From contig ML681996.1 of NCBI GenBank assembly GCA_007922195.1, positions 17,183,184-17,247,183 on the forward strand: 64,000 nt of DNA, written 5' to 3'. Shown piece by piece: positions 46,266-58,641 of the stretch. A program made the position numbers and the translations under genes. The stretch's first letter is position 1. Each line of letters opens with the position of its first letter. Source of the DNA: Podocnemis expansa (lineage: Eukaryota; Chordata; Testudines; Podocnemididae). The notes below the pieces were generated by a model, which worked only from the letters and a program-made list of their open reading frames with translations, was not told the origin of the DNA and did no database searches.

Positions 46266-47368
46266 CCTTAGATGGAAAGTTTATATTCCAAATATAGAAA
46301 ATGCTACTTTCTTTGCTTGTTGTTTAGCTTTGGTGGTCCAAGGTTTAGACCAAAATGATCAGCATGGCGGGTGCTAGCATTGCATAAACAGCTACACATT
46401 TTGTTTGCATAAAGGAGGAGCTGGCAAACCTTACACGACTCTTGTGTCTACTCAGTATTTGGCCCTAAATAAGTAGTATCCAAATTAGGAGACCACTGAC
46501 TGATTTACTCATGTTTCTGCTTTTCTGATGTTAGAATTTAGTACACATATAAAATTAAGACCCTAAATTACCATGCAGAAAGAAAAATACATATATTTTA
46601 ATGGAAATACCAATGGTTTCACTGTATTTTTGAATTGCAGAATATTCAGCATAGAGTATAATAAAACAGGCAGTTTTCCAAACTGTTCATGATATTCAGG
46701 GGCTACACATGATTTACATTTAAATACATGTGTGAAAATACAAAAATAAACCAACAGATCAAATGTCAAAATGAATTTGGACACAGTCTGAACCAATTAG
46801 GATTACATCACTTAATAAAAACTCTCATGAAAATTGATACAGGATTGGGGTCTTAATCCGAAATGGAGATTATAACACTGTTTTGGTGTATGTTGAAAAT
46901 TAACCAAGGGCATATTGCTTAGAAAGCTAATTCTGCAACTATAGTATGCAATTTGGCTGAAAACCTGGATCAATCTTTTTCTAATTCTGTATGTTGACAT
47001 CTAGCAGAGAAAGGAAAGAACATGGTAGTTGAAATGGAAGGCTAGTGTACAGGAGAACTGCATTCTTCCCTCACCGCTGCTACAGGATAAGAGCCTGATT
47101 ACCCAAAAATAAATAAATAAATAAAAGGGGGGGGAGACAGTGATGCATTCTCAGAAGTCAGTTGTGGATCACTGATTCTTAAGGCCAGTCCAAGCTCTGA
47201 CTGAGTTTAAAGTAGTTGCCATGCAGTAGCCCTGACATATCTACTTCCAGCCCTTGAGACATCTCTGACCTAGGACAATAATGTAGACAGTGGCACAGGG
47301 CCCAGCTGTGGCACAAGGAGGAAGTTCTCCTCTGACAGGGCACTATGTTAGAAGACATTTGTAGACTC
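46266..47368. other. A/T-rich stretch with an AAAT microsatellite
   Basis: Contains AAAT units at 47106-47126 followed by a G run. Minus-strand frames (46563-46796, 46812-47000, 47179-47370) are unassigned. Confidence 0.4.
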
Positions 47369-47371
47369 ATT

Positions 47372-47744
47372 GACTATGTCTACGTCAGCAATTTTAGTTC
47401 AGACTTACTAGTCCGAACTAAAGAAATCTGAGGTTAGTCCGAACTAACCTCAGGCTACTTTGAACTAACAGGGGCTTTTTAGTTTGAACTACCTCTGCAT
47501 TCTAGTCAAATTACATTTTAGTTTGAACTAGAATACATGGCTAGTTCAAACTAGCCATTATTTTGGTTATTGCATGTGCTTAGTTTGAACTGAGTAAGCA
47601 AGCCCGTACTAACATTGGTACTTATTAGTTTGGACTAAGTTTTGCCTAGTCTGAACTATGAAATGTCTTTGTTTGGTTTAGGCAAAGCCTAGTGTAGCCA
47701 AGGGCTAGATTAGTCTGGACTAATTTGGCAGTGTAGACATATCC
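47372..47744. mobile_element. Palindrome-array MITE, TTAGTTCGAACTAA type
   Basis: The ends are GACTATGTCTACGTCAG and GGCAGTGTAGACATATCC, with ATT on both sides (47369-47371 and 47745-47747). The interior is an array of AGTTCGAACT, AGTTTGAACTA and TAGTCCGAACTA palindromes and half-palindromes. Same terminal type as the other MITEs, third distinct internal motif. No coding capacity. Confidence 0.78.
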
Positions 47745-47749
47745 ATTAT

Positions 47750-48146
47750 GGCCCTTTTGATGCGCAGGAGCCCTAAACCACCTTGAGATGCTGTCCATTG
47801 CTATGACCACTGAAACTATGCAATTTTCTTTCCATGTACTACTTAACTGGGACATTCAGGAGAAAACTCCATTAATGGCTGTGAACTGCTCAGATGATAC
47901 GATAGTGTATGACAAATTGTAATACACAGAAATACATATATTTACTGCATATGACAGAGGACATGTCAAGCTGTTTTCTTTTGGGCAAATTTCTCTTTTG
48001 TCCTATGCAATGCAGTTCATTCAGCTGAACTGAAAATGTTTATTGACTATTCTGTGCATGTTGTACAGACTAATAGGCTCAAATCTGCAGCTGGTTTAAC
48101 TTCATGAAAGTCAATACAGCTATATTGATTTACTTTTTGGCTGAAA

Positions 48147-48181
<35 letters not shown>

Positions 48182-51100
48182 TATGCTCCCATTAATGTAA
48201 TTTGGAGTGTTAATAAAGGACTGAGTGACAGACTATGTAACAGAAATGCACAATATGGATTAGGTATACACAGTGTGGTTGAGAGAAAAGAATTTTTGCA
48301 CTTGGTTGGTAGAATATGTCATGCTGACAGTTAAATACATGAAAAAAAGATGGTGAGGATGAGATGGGGGTTGTCATTTTAGTAGAAACTATGTAATATA
48401 TTCAACCCCCCCAAAAAAAAACCTCATATAAAGATGATTCTTCTCTGACCAAAGCTTTGTGCTTTCTGAGATTTATTCCATGTTACAGAGTCAACTAACT
48501 GATGTTAGTCTGATTCCCTCATCCCCCCCCCCACTTTTTTGTTTGTTTGTTTGTTTTAGCACAGTGTTGTGTTACAATAAGCCTAAAAGAAAATAGATTT
48601 AGGAATCTAATTGATCTGTTTTGAGTTCCTATAATGAGCCAGTTAATTGACAAGTGATTTAGTTGATTAATTTACTTGAGCAAAAAGAACAAGAGATGAA
48701 TTTCTTTATTGCTACTCTTTTTCCTGTGGGGAAAGCTCTTAAAGCTACAGTGGAACATCTAGTCTGCTATTTATTCATATGTAAGTAAACCTTCTGTTGT
48801 TCCCAGTTTTTATACTAGTATGAAGTAAGAATAAAGTGCAGGAGACAAAGAAAAGTCATTAGTCAAAATCCTGTTTTTCTCCCTAAAGTTATTTCAGTAA
48901 TGTGGGTCTATTATAAATGTTCTTCTCACATTTTGCACCTCTGATGAAGCCCTCTTAACTCATCATTTGCTTCCTCGTGATGCTATTCTGACCAGTTCAG
49001 CCTCAGACTTCTGCTACAGGCAACAATTTCCAGATTTTGGGGTCATTTTCCCTACATTGCTTCTTCTCATGCTGCAGTCCTTCTTTTTTCCCTACAGACT
49101 TGCCAAGCAGCTACTCCCATATCCTCTCAAATTCATCTCAGCATGTATAACCTCATCAAATGGATAACATATCAACCCGTTTTCGGGCTCTGAGCTATCT
49201 ACTATTTTCAATCTTAGATCTGTCCAATGACTAATTATACAGGCTTGAATAGTGCTAATTTATTTCTTAAAGTTTTTGTTTTGTCTTTGTCTGAAAATAC
49301 GTAGGTTATGCTTTTTCAATTTTTTTAAAGGAAAACATCTTTTCCCAAGAAAAGCAAGTTCTATGATGAACTAGAAAAAATAACTTACAGATGGAATATA
49401 TTAATTAAACACCATGCTGGTGGTTGCACCTCATTAAATTCAGTGGCATTATGGTCATGAATCTGAAAGCAGAAGGTGTTCCATTTCCAACAGCTATTAC
49501 TGTCATTGTCTTTTGTACCATGTATGGCTGTACTGTGTGGTAGGATGAAAAAGGATCTTGCCAAATGGCAAGGCTTCTTAAGTATAACTGCAATAATTAG
49601 GTAAGTAATTTAAAGAATAATAGAGTGGGAAGCAAATATGTTCTTATCAAAGTCTGCTCCAAAAGCAGCAGAACAAGGCTACAATTCAATACTTAACTCA
49701 TAAGAAGATAATCTCCAAAAAAGTGGTCTTTGCCTTGGAAGACATCAGCTGTTGGTTTTCTCTCCTGCTATCTGTGTCTGTAATCTTTTATCTATCACAG
49801 TAGTGTTTAGAAGCCTGAATCAAAATACAGTTCATTGTGGTAGGCACAGTGGCATTCACCAGGACATCCTTTAACTACAACAGGAGCACACCAAGGGAGT
49901 ATACATTGAATGTCCTCCAAGCAAAGAAACCTTTTGGAAATTATCTATATTTTAGCTAAGGATCAAATAAATGTGTGGATTGGGAGCAATCTTGGATTAT
50001 TTTGTAATGTTTAGGGCTAAAAATGAAAGCTAATTGAAAATGAACTGGATTTTTGTGGGTTATATTTTTCTAATAAATCCAGAGCACTCAGAAAAAATTA
50101 AAATATTTTGCAAAATTTTACTTGTAATTAACATAACATAATCCTAGCCTACAGCAGCTATTAGGACTGTTCAAGGCTGTTTGCTAAGTATGATTATTTT
50201 GTCTTGTATGCAAAATTTATGAATTCTCATCAAATATGTTTTATTTATAACAGCTTTCTATGCCAGTTGCTTTACTCCCACAAACCAAAAAGAACAGCCT
50301 TTTTAACAATCTTTGTTGTTATGACATATCAGATATAATAAAAAGAAATATTTGATAGGGAGAAAAATTGCCTACAGAAACAGGAGAGTTATTGCAGTCT
50401 GTTAGAACCAATTATAATCCTGACAGATCATAACAGGAGTGTTCCTGGCCTAATGTGGTATAGTAAATCATCATGATATTTTGAGAAAGACCAAGAAGAC
50501 ATAGTACTTAAAGATAATGGCAACTATAATGTAATAATAATAGTAATAAAACACCTGAGGCCTATATTTCCAATCTTAAGTATTTATAGAGTGACTTCAT
50601 CAGTTATCTGTATGAAGTCTGAATTTTACTTAGTTACTTAGATAACTTTTATTCATTTTCTTATTTAACCTCAGAATAAATAAAAGTTTTCTTTCTATAA
50701 ACTGGTAGGAGATTTTGGTTTTCAGCTCATCCTGACAGGTCCTTACTTGGAGTAAGAGAATACAATTCCTTTGCATATCTCTGGGCCAAAGTATAGAGTG
50801 ATGAATGACCAAATTCTGCTTTGTCATACCAGTATAAATCCAGAGTAACTGGAGCTGAACATGGTCACTTGGATGTGGTTAGAAACAGGAGTAAGTGGTA
50901 ACTCAGGACATTATCCTCTGATGTATTTAGGACCTAACTCTCAGTTGAGGTATGTTACTACAAAGTACTAATTTCCAATGCGAGTTAGAGGCCTAAGTTT
51001 CTTTGAGGATCTGATGCCTCAGTACGTAGGAATTTGGCCTGAGTCAGTGGTAATGCAAGCTCCAATCCTCAAAAGTATTTAGAACCTAATTCTCTCTGTC

Positions 51101-53285
51101 TGTAGCTCCAAACTGTGTAAGTTATGCCAGTTAGGTGTTCATGAAAGTTGTAATTTGCCCTCTTTTTATAAGCTGAGGAAGTTGAAGAGAGTGGTAGTGG
51201 AAAAGGCAACTAAGGAATCAGTTGAAGCAAACTACTCCTCATCCATTGTCTTGATTAAAATAAAAGTTAAGAGGTTGACTGCTTCTGGTTGTAAATCATC
51301 CTTCCCTCAAGACTGGGGAGTTGTAGTCATAGGCCAGGCCTGTGGCCACAGTCTGAGAGGAAAGGTGTGCATCAGGGTGCAGGAGGTCAGTCTGATCATG
51401 TTGGTCCCTTTTGTCCTGAAAGTCTGAGATGGGAATCCTTTCCCAGGGCTCAGCTGGGTAGCAGGTGAATTAAAACACTCTCTGAGATATCAATAAGGAA
51501 GAAATTCCTCCTTTTCCAAGATATTGCTTCAGCTGCATGTAGAGCTTCTATCCTAGCTGAAATGGGGCTCTGCCACCATCATACATCCCCTTTACTCCAG
51601 ATTCTAGAGATAACTCTTCAGTGGTCTGTGAATCCCCCTAAAGGGAGGAGATGAGCCAGAGAAGTGGATGATGTTCCTGTGGAGCTCCATGCAGAGCTTG
51701 GTGCAGAAATACAACATATATTGGAACTGTCACACTTGTGATCTTCTCCTCTTCCTCATTCATCTTCTATCACACTATGCTGAGGGACTGTCTCTTAAGA
51801 CACATCCCAGGAATTGTTTCTGCCTAGGAAAACCCTGACAGTTCATTGTTCATTGCTAGGAGAGGGCATCTCATTGGGCATAGTGGTGGTGTTGACCCAC
51901 CTTTGACCTCTCCTGCTGCTTGGATGATAGCAGGGAGGCAATTGGATTTTTTGTTCTTGGGATCAGATTTACCAAAACAGGTTATCTCAAACTGAGGCAC
52001 CAAAATGAGAGGCCAGATTTTCAAAGAACTCAAAATATAGATAGTGGGCTATTTGGAAAATTTGGACATAAGTGTCATAATGGGAACTGCTGGCTGCTGA
52101 GCACTCTTGCAAATCTGGCTTCTTATATATATAGTGCTATACAGTAGATAAACTTTTCCACTAGGTCACTTCCTTGGGGTGCTTATAAACTTAGAAGTTT
52201 AGCAGTAATTAATTGATACTTGTGCTGTAGAGCTGTTTGCAGTCCTCAGATTGTCATAAAAAAGCATTTGTCAGCACTTACTACAGCATGTTATCTACAA
52301 TTAGCACATTTTTTGTGCAGTACTTTACCTTATGCTTTAGTGCAAGAGGAGTTCAAAAGGGATTTAAAACCTGAATGTGTTTTTGCTGGTTGATGTGAAG
52401 ATGATCAATTTATATCTTTGCTTAATGGTGTGACGGTAGCTACTTGCACTTGATTTTATGGTGTGCCCACCATTCTATAGTTCAGAAGATTCAGCTTACC
52501 CAAGACAAATGCATAAATGGAATTATTCAGCACACTTTGTCAATAGACATGAAGGAGACTTGAAGAAGCAGCATGTATCAACCCAGAGGAGGCACACTTT
52601 GAAATGAGATCCGGTAGTAGTACAGAGCTGTTGAATTTTGAGATAAAGTTTAGAAACAAATAGAATAGCCATTTTCCATCTTGAGCAAATGTTACTTTTA
52701 TTTGATATCAAACCATTTGATTACATCTCTAAGTCTCACTTCCTTAACAGGTTTAGGTTCTGAACTACTCTGTTGTTCAAAAACAAGAGGCATGGTGAAA
52801 AATTTTCATTACAGGGATGTGAAGTAGCTTTATTATACAAGCTATCCAGAATCTCAGTCAAACACTTACCAATAGGCCTTTTGTAATGTAAGGTTGGGAT
52901 TTGTTCAGATAATCCTTATCCAGCAAAGCCCTTCTAATGCAACATATTGTATAAATAATTAAGCTTGTGGTTTAGAGTTTTGCTGCATTGGGCAATAAAG
53001 ATGTGTTCAGGGATCTTTCACTTTTTTCCTTCACTTTCTCCCCAGTCCTAACAAAATTTCTCGCATTATGGGAAGAAGGGACTGGATGGAGTTGTCTGTA
53101 GGATCTTTCTGTCAGTTTTGTCAATGGCTTTCTGTCAATGTCTTGCAAGATGCTGCCTGCTCTCCTATTGGCCCTGACAGTGTACCTTTTATAGCATTGC
53201 TAACCATGTGAGTGATTTACTGAGATCACAAGTTGAAATTCCTCTATACAGCAAAGAATTATGTTGCATTTAATCCACCAGGGGA
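47750..53285. other. Five kilobases with no gene or repeat recognised
   Basis: A/T-rich sequence with short simple repeats, chiefly the TG run at 48151-48180, a C run near 48524 and a GTTT run near 48540. Frames such as 48967-49167, 50630-50827, 51155-51427 and 51920-52147 show no motif I recognise. No transposon termini seen. Confidence 0.45.
48151..48180. repeat. TG dinucleotide microsatellite
   Basis: Fifteen uninterrupted TG units. Confidence 0.95.
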
Positions 53286-53298
53286 TCCACTGTTATGT

Positions 53299-53455
53299 AA
53301 AGAAGCAAGAAGTCCTGTGACACTTAAAGACTAACACATTTATTTATTGCTTGAGCTTTTGTGGGAGGAAATCCCACTTCATGAGACACTTTGAAGATGG
53401 GGGAGGACTCCTTGCTTCTTTTGCTGGACTAGACTAACATGGCTGCCCCTTTGGA
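53299..53455. mobile_element. Fold-back Penelope-like insertion, 10-bp duplication
   Basis: The left arm (53299 to about 53402) is minus-strand PLE from the T-rich tract back past the hammerhead-like block (CTCATGA in place of CTGACGA, AAAA in place of GAAA). The right arm (about 53404 to 53455) is plus-strand and holds only the 3' terminal segment, GACTCCTTGCTTCTTTTGC to GGCTGCCCCTTTGGA. A perfect 10-bp duplication ACTGTTATGT lies at 53289-53298 and 53456-53465. The arms overlap only over about 17 bases around the T tract. Confidence 0.85.
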
Positions 53456-53535
53456 ACTGTTATGTTAGTTTCTGTGTCTGAACTTGTCATGTTCCATTAA
53501 CCAGAGGAAAAAAATAGACACATACATTTAAGCCA

Positions 53536-53893
53536 AAGAAATAAGGAATCTGGTGGCACTTTTAAAGGCTGATAAATTTATTTATCACCAGAGGTCTTGC
53601 TGACGCTGGGCACACAGGGCCTGTGCCCTGAATCTCCCTGGTAGGGCCCTGGGTTGGGTTGGGTCTGGCCTCTGGCATCATATTTTAAGATCTGTGGGGC
53701 TTGGAAGGGGCGGGGCCTGGAAGGGATGGGAATTGGGCTGGGGTAGGTTCTTGAAAAGTTGAAGCTTAGGCTGGGAGCAGGGCTTGGGACAGTGCCCTGG
53801 ATCTTTTCCTTACCCAGCAACACCCCTGTTTATCACATGAGCTTTCATGGGGGGGGGAGGAAAAATCCCACTTTGTCAGATGCTTTCTAAACA
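53536..53893 (-). mobile_element. Penelope-like 3' end, antisense, split by hAT
   Basis: Minus-strand PLE text: GGAATCTGGTGGCACTTTTA at the T-tract side, then after the inserted hAT, GAGCTTTCATGGGG, ATCCCACTTTGTCAGATGC. Read on the minus strand, core box one is CTGACAA and GAAA is kept. It lies about 80 bases right of the fold-back PLE at 53299. The inserted element splits it inside the A/T-rich spacer after the hammerhead-like block. Confidence 0.85.
53589..53828. mobile_element. hAT-like element nested in PLE, perfect 8-bp duplication
   Basis: The tips CAGAGGTCTTGCTG and CAGCAACACCCCTG are inverted repeats with two mismatches. TTTATCAC is duplicated exactly (53581-53588 and 53829-53836), and the PLE text is continuous when the 240-bp insert and one duplication are disregarded. 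The insert is G-rich with GGGTTGGGTTGGGTCTGG-like text, and its open frame on the minus strand is compositional. Confidence 0.9.
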
Positions 53894-53899
53894 GAGAAA

Positions 53900-56800
53900 A
53901 ATTGCCAGATCTGTACTGAAAACATAGACTTCATTACTCCTGCCTTTCTTATATTTCCTCCCCATTTCATATGCTGATGCTTATGTTGGTTCAACAAACT
54001 AAGTATTTCTCTTCACATTATTCCCTGACTAAAATGCTGAACACACACAGTACTGTGTAAGTTACCTAGACACACTGTTTGTAATGTAAAATTGTAATTA
54101 TTGTCAGTAATTTCCATAAGCCTTGGAGCAATAGTTGATTGGTATGCTTCTCAGAAGTGAATATTTGCATGATGACAGTTTCATGAAGTTTACCAAGGAG
54201 TAGATATATACTGTGGTTCTGTGGACTCTATATTAATCTGTATCTGCGGTGGGTAAAAAATAAATTGTTTCCCATCCCCCAACCCCCCCCAAAAAGAATC
54301 CTTGTATCTGTTAACTTATTTTCTCAGGGGGAGAGATTTTCAGCAATCCTTGCCAAAAATCTGCATCTTCCTTTCACGGTTGTAGAGGAAAATATTTTAA
54401 TTAATAACACCATGAAAAGGGGAAAGAAATAGGTCGTGGGTATTTTGAAATACAGTAGAATCTCACACTGATGTGATTTTATATGTTGATAACATGCTAC
54501 CTATGTGGTCAATTACCTGATCTGTGTAAAGATTCAGAACATCCCAAGTCAGAAGTGACCACTGGAACCTACTCTGAGCTCTGTTTTGCTTCTATTCCCC
54601 TCATTCTTCCCAGATTTTTTTTTAAAGTAAGTGTTCTACCTCTCCCCTCTCTATGAATCTCCTCTTCATTCTCTGATGAAACAAGACATTGGAAATGACA
54701 CACAAAATGGCCATTAGTGGAATTCGTGTTTTGGTTCAAAAAGTCAAACCAAAATGTAATTGGTTAAAATGGTTGAAACAAAACATTTCTCTCTTTCTGA
54801 AACAGGGGTTTTTATTTTTATTTTCTTAAAAATCAAATATAACTGACTTGTTAGCATTCTGGAACAAAGGCTTTTTGTTGTCATTGTAGTTATTCCTCAT
54901 AAAACATTTAATACAAAATGATATAAAGTACAACCCAAAAAAAGTTGAAATGTGCAAAAAAATAAAGCATGGATTCATTCAATAAACACATGGAGCTCAA
55001 TGTCATTTATTCATTATGATTCTGCGGTCATATGATCTCTTGATAAACTGGCTTTGGCTAGAGAGAAAGCATTGCTTTTGCTGACTCCTTTAAAAAGTTA
55101 TACATATAAAATTCCTCTCTTTCCTTCATCTATCCCTCCTTTACTCTGAATATGTATACTCATCATGGAGAGGCAGTGGAAATTAGATTCCATTTTAAAG
55201 CCTTATTTTTAGTTTCCTTATAACTATGGCTTGGAAAAATAAATTAGTTTGGCCTCAAAATTGACAGATTTACCCTGAAGGTAAGGGAGATTGTTTCTGC
55301 AAAGTTTGAAGAAAGTCGGCCAAACTGTATTTGAATCACACATTGTTTAAAAAAAAAAATCCTTAGTCTAAAATGAACTGTTGAATTCTATAAATTTTGG
55401 GGTGGAGGGGGTGGGAAAGGCACTTAACATTAAAAAAAAAAAGACAAAGTACTTTTGTATCTTCCATATATTCTCCCTGAGGGCTTAACCACCAGTATAT
55501 GGTTCATATGTAACAACAAGTTTTAATCAGGGAAAATATTTGCAGTTAACTTGAACAGGAGCAGAGCTGGGCCCCAATTCAGCCAGGGTACTTAAAAGAC
55601 CTACTTATTAGAGTTTTATATTTGTAATGTCAACACTGTAAACTTAATTTCCTATCTTTTAATTGCTTAGGGGATATGAAACTAACAAGTGCCTTTTTAT
55701 TTAAGTACTATAACTGATATGGGAAATTAAGTTTTTTGTTTCTGAAAAGCTGTTGTTTCAACTGCTCAAAATGTAAATATCACTGCAACAACAACAGTAT
55801 CTTTCAGCACCTTGGCCAGCGAAACTATACATGGAGTCTTTGAAAGCAAGAGTCAGACTCCCAAGTCCATATTTAAAGAGCTGCCAAGTCTTCAAAAGTG
55901 CTGAGCCCAAACAGCTCGTCATGGGATCAGTGAGAAAGTTCTCCACTTTCTGCATGTATGTGAATTTTGATTGCTTTGAGCTGGAAGACAGATTCCAAAT
56001 GACTGCGAAATGACCGTGAATTCAGCCCCAGTATTATTATTTACCCTTTCCAAGATGAGCCTAGGAAATTTAGGAAAACACCTGTACAGTAAACTTAATA
56101 ATGACAATTCTGTTGCTTTTTCTACCACTGAATTTGCTTTCAGCTGTCACTGTTTTTTTTCACCACCTTAACTGTTCTCAATGGGATCAATCTCACATCA
56201 CATGAGGCATTCAGTCCATCGCAGTATTGGGTTGTCAGTTTCCATAATTTACAAATTAAAAAAAAAGTGTTCTAGGTGTCTATTTAGGGACCAATCCTGA
56301 CATTCTTGCTCCTGTTGACTGTTAAGGTACTCAGTTTAAGCAAAAGTGGAAGAATCAGGGCCTTTAAAAAAAGAGAGACTCAAATTGCCAAATAAGCTTC
56401 TCAGTCAAAAGCTAGTGCTAATAATTTGTTTTTCATACTTCCTATTGCTGAGAGAGAACACATCATTTGTCATGTGATTCCTGGAATTGTCTCCTCAAAG
56501 TGACAGTTGTAAAATGAAATTACAGTGCCAGAAATATTGAAGGTCTAAGCCTTTGATCTTGTTCTCAGGATTACTACTACCTTTCTTGGATGTTAAGGTC
56601 CTTAATGACATTACAAAATTGAGGCTCACTATTCCTGAACACATTTAAGTAGTTAGCATAGTTATTTGGATGATAACCCTTCTTTTTATTTTTTTAAAGG
56701 TAAATAAAAGTAAAAAATATTTTCTTTATATATAAAAGACGTTATACTGACAAAAAAGGAACTGTCATAGTCTCATAATTCTAGTGTTAGCTGTACATTA

Positions 56801-57280
56801 ATGTATATCATATCATAACAGAACAATAAAAATCCATAATCTTTGCTGCAAACTCTCTGAAATATTTACTTACCAGTTATAGTTCATTAGTATCTGTCAG
56901 AAAGAGTTTGCTATACAAATGTAGAATAAACCATAATTTATTTTGATGTGTAATAACATGATTGAATAGCAGAGAGACATTAGAGCTACATTTCCTATTT
57001 ATTCCTACTATAATACAAACAATTTAGTATGACTATGCAGTAGATATCACATATGGAGAATCAGATTTGCACAGCAAACTAGATTTCCCTTTCAGGAACA
57101 CAAATGTAATCCTACTGAAGACATAGGAGTTTAACTCCCTCATTGAGGGAAGAATCAGGTTCAGTAAAAAAAAGATAAACAATGAAAAGTACTTTAACTT
57201 TATTTTACTTTATTTTATTTCATATATACCTAACAATGTTTTGTAAACTATCTTTTAAAAGTGTTATTCCTCCATTTTCT
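53900..57280. other. A/T-rich stretch, no gene or repeat recognised
   Basis: Short opposed frames (55758-55955, 55831-56013, 55919-56128) are unassigned. No repeat termini recognised. Confidence 0.45.
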
Positions 57281-57291
57281 CCTTCCTGCAG

Positions 57292-57385
57292 GGTTGTTCC
57301 ATGATGATTTTTCTATATTGGATGAAATGATCTCTTATTATTAGGATTGGTGCTTACACAGCCTGGAAAATCTCAGCTATGAAAG
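57292..57385 (+). other. Exon-like segment between strong splice signals
   Basis: A pyrimidine tract TCCATTTTCTCCTTCCTGCAG (57271-57291) forms a good acceptor, and CTATGAAAG followed by GTAAGC is a good donor. The 94-base segment has a stop in every frame. The frame starting LFHDDFSILDEMISYY runs 16 codons before TAG, so it could be the last coding codons plus UTR, a UTR exon or a lncRNA exon. A pseudo-exon is equally possible. It is the best splice-site pair I noticed. Confidence 0.25.
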
Positions 57386-57669
57386 GTAAGCTTGCTTTTT
57401 TTTATTACATTCTCTTGTTTGTTTTCTAATTTATTTAACAAAATACCTCACACAGTGGGTTTTTTTAGAAAGGGATGAGCCTTCAGATTTTGTGAGTAAA
57501 GCCATGTGCATATATAACAGTTGAAAATAAATTCAGTGGTATTTCATATATTCTCTTAGGAAATAGGGCATACTAGGTTGAGATGGGTCAGCTCAGCTGG
57601 AGTAAAACTGAAATGATTGATTTAAACACCTAAGCATCTATCCCACTACATCTTCTGTTCTTACTTAGC

Positions 57670-57948
57670 TAGGCCTGCCAGATACCAAAGCCTGGAAGGG
57701 AGGACAGGGGAGTAAGAAAAAGAGGACACATGACAAAAATGTAGTGTTAATGGAATATTATTTTGTTTTTAGGGGGCCCTGGAACACTTTCCCCTAAAAA
57801 TAAGGTATTTTGTGGCATTCCAGCATCTTTAAGCCCCTATAAGTAAAAAGCTGGACAAAATCATGTATTTAAAAATGCCTGCCAGACAGAGGGTGTGAAG
57901 GTAGACAGGAGGACATGTCCTCCTTTTGCCTGACATCTGGTAACCCTA
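57670..57948. mobile_element. hAT MITE, TAGGGTTACCAGAT family, copy 2
   Basis: The left end TAGGCCTGCCAGATACC and right end GACATCTGGTAACCCTA are inverted repeats. The perfect 8-bp duplication TACTTAGC lies at 57662-57669 and 57949-57956. It is a sister of the 19384-19630 copy; relative to that copy it carries extra bases near GGGTGTGAAGGTAGACAGG. No coding capacity. Confidence 0.9.
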
Positions 57949-57956
57949 TACTTAGC

Positions 57957-58640
57957 AGTTCTGAGAAGTGAGGCTTTCAAACTGCTTTATGAAAACATTG
58001 TTGTCTGCGTTGTACAGAAGGTGAAATTAAAACCCATCTGTCTATCCTATCTACCACAATACCTGATCTCTGAAGTGGTAATTTAGATCTGGTACAGTCC
58101 CAGACTGGATTTCACAGTGGATTTTAGTCTGCTACTCACTGGGGTTAAAATACTTCTAGGATTATGTTTATTTTTTTCATGTTAGTATTGCCTTGCCTGT
58201 TATCGAAGGAATGCTTTGACAGATAGATGGATCTTGAAGCCAGTTGTGTTCTTATATTTAAACTTTGGCTTAGTCTTATCTCTTCTGGTTGCTTTAGAAT
58301 TTGTTATGCACCCTTTACTTAAAACATTATTCTTATCTTTACAAGTTTCAGCTGGCTGTGTTTTTCCCCAGAAGAAGCTATCTTTCTATCTTTGAGGGTT
58401 ATAGATGGTGAATTGATTTCTAATTAAATTGGTCCTACAGCTTCAGACCAAAGCTTTTTAGCTTAGTAGTAACTAAGCTTAGCGGTAACTACCAGTTAGT
58501 AGCTTAGCGGTAACTACCAGTGGATCACAGTGCAATCTTGCTATTTTACCTCTTTAATGATCTGGCAGGTTCCAAAAACAGTGAATTGCCATACCCCTGT
58601 CTGGAGGCGACTAAGCATAAATCACTTGCCTAGTCCTAGA
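57957..58640. other. Mostly unrecognised, with a small tandem duplication
   Basis: The unit AGCTTAGCGGTAACTACCAG occurs twice in tandem within 58476-58521. Nothing else recognised. Confidence 0.5.
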
Positions 58641-58641
58641 G

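Noticed and set aside
48151..48180. CRISPR-like or regulatory array
   Set aside because: A plain TG microsatellite. No spaced direct repeats of CRISPR type occur anywhere in the window.
54465..54490. A mariner/Tigger terminus (ACAGTAGAATCTCAC)
   Set aside because: No inverted partner or TA-flanked right end was found downstream.
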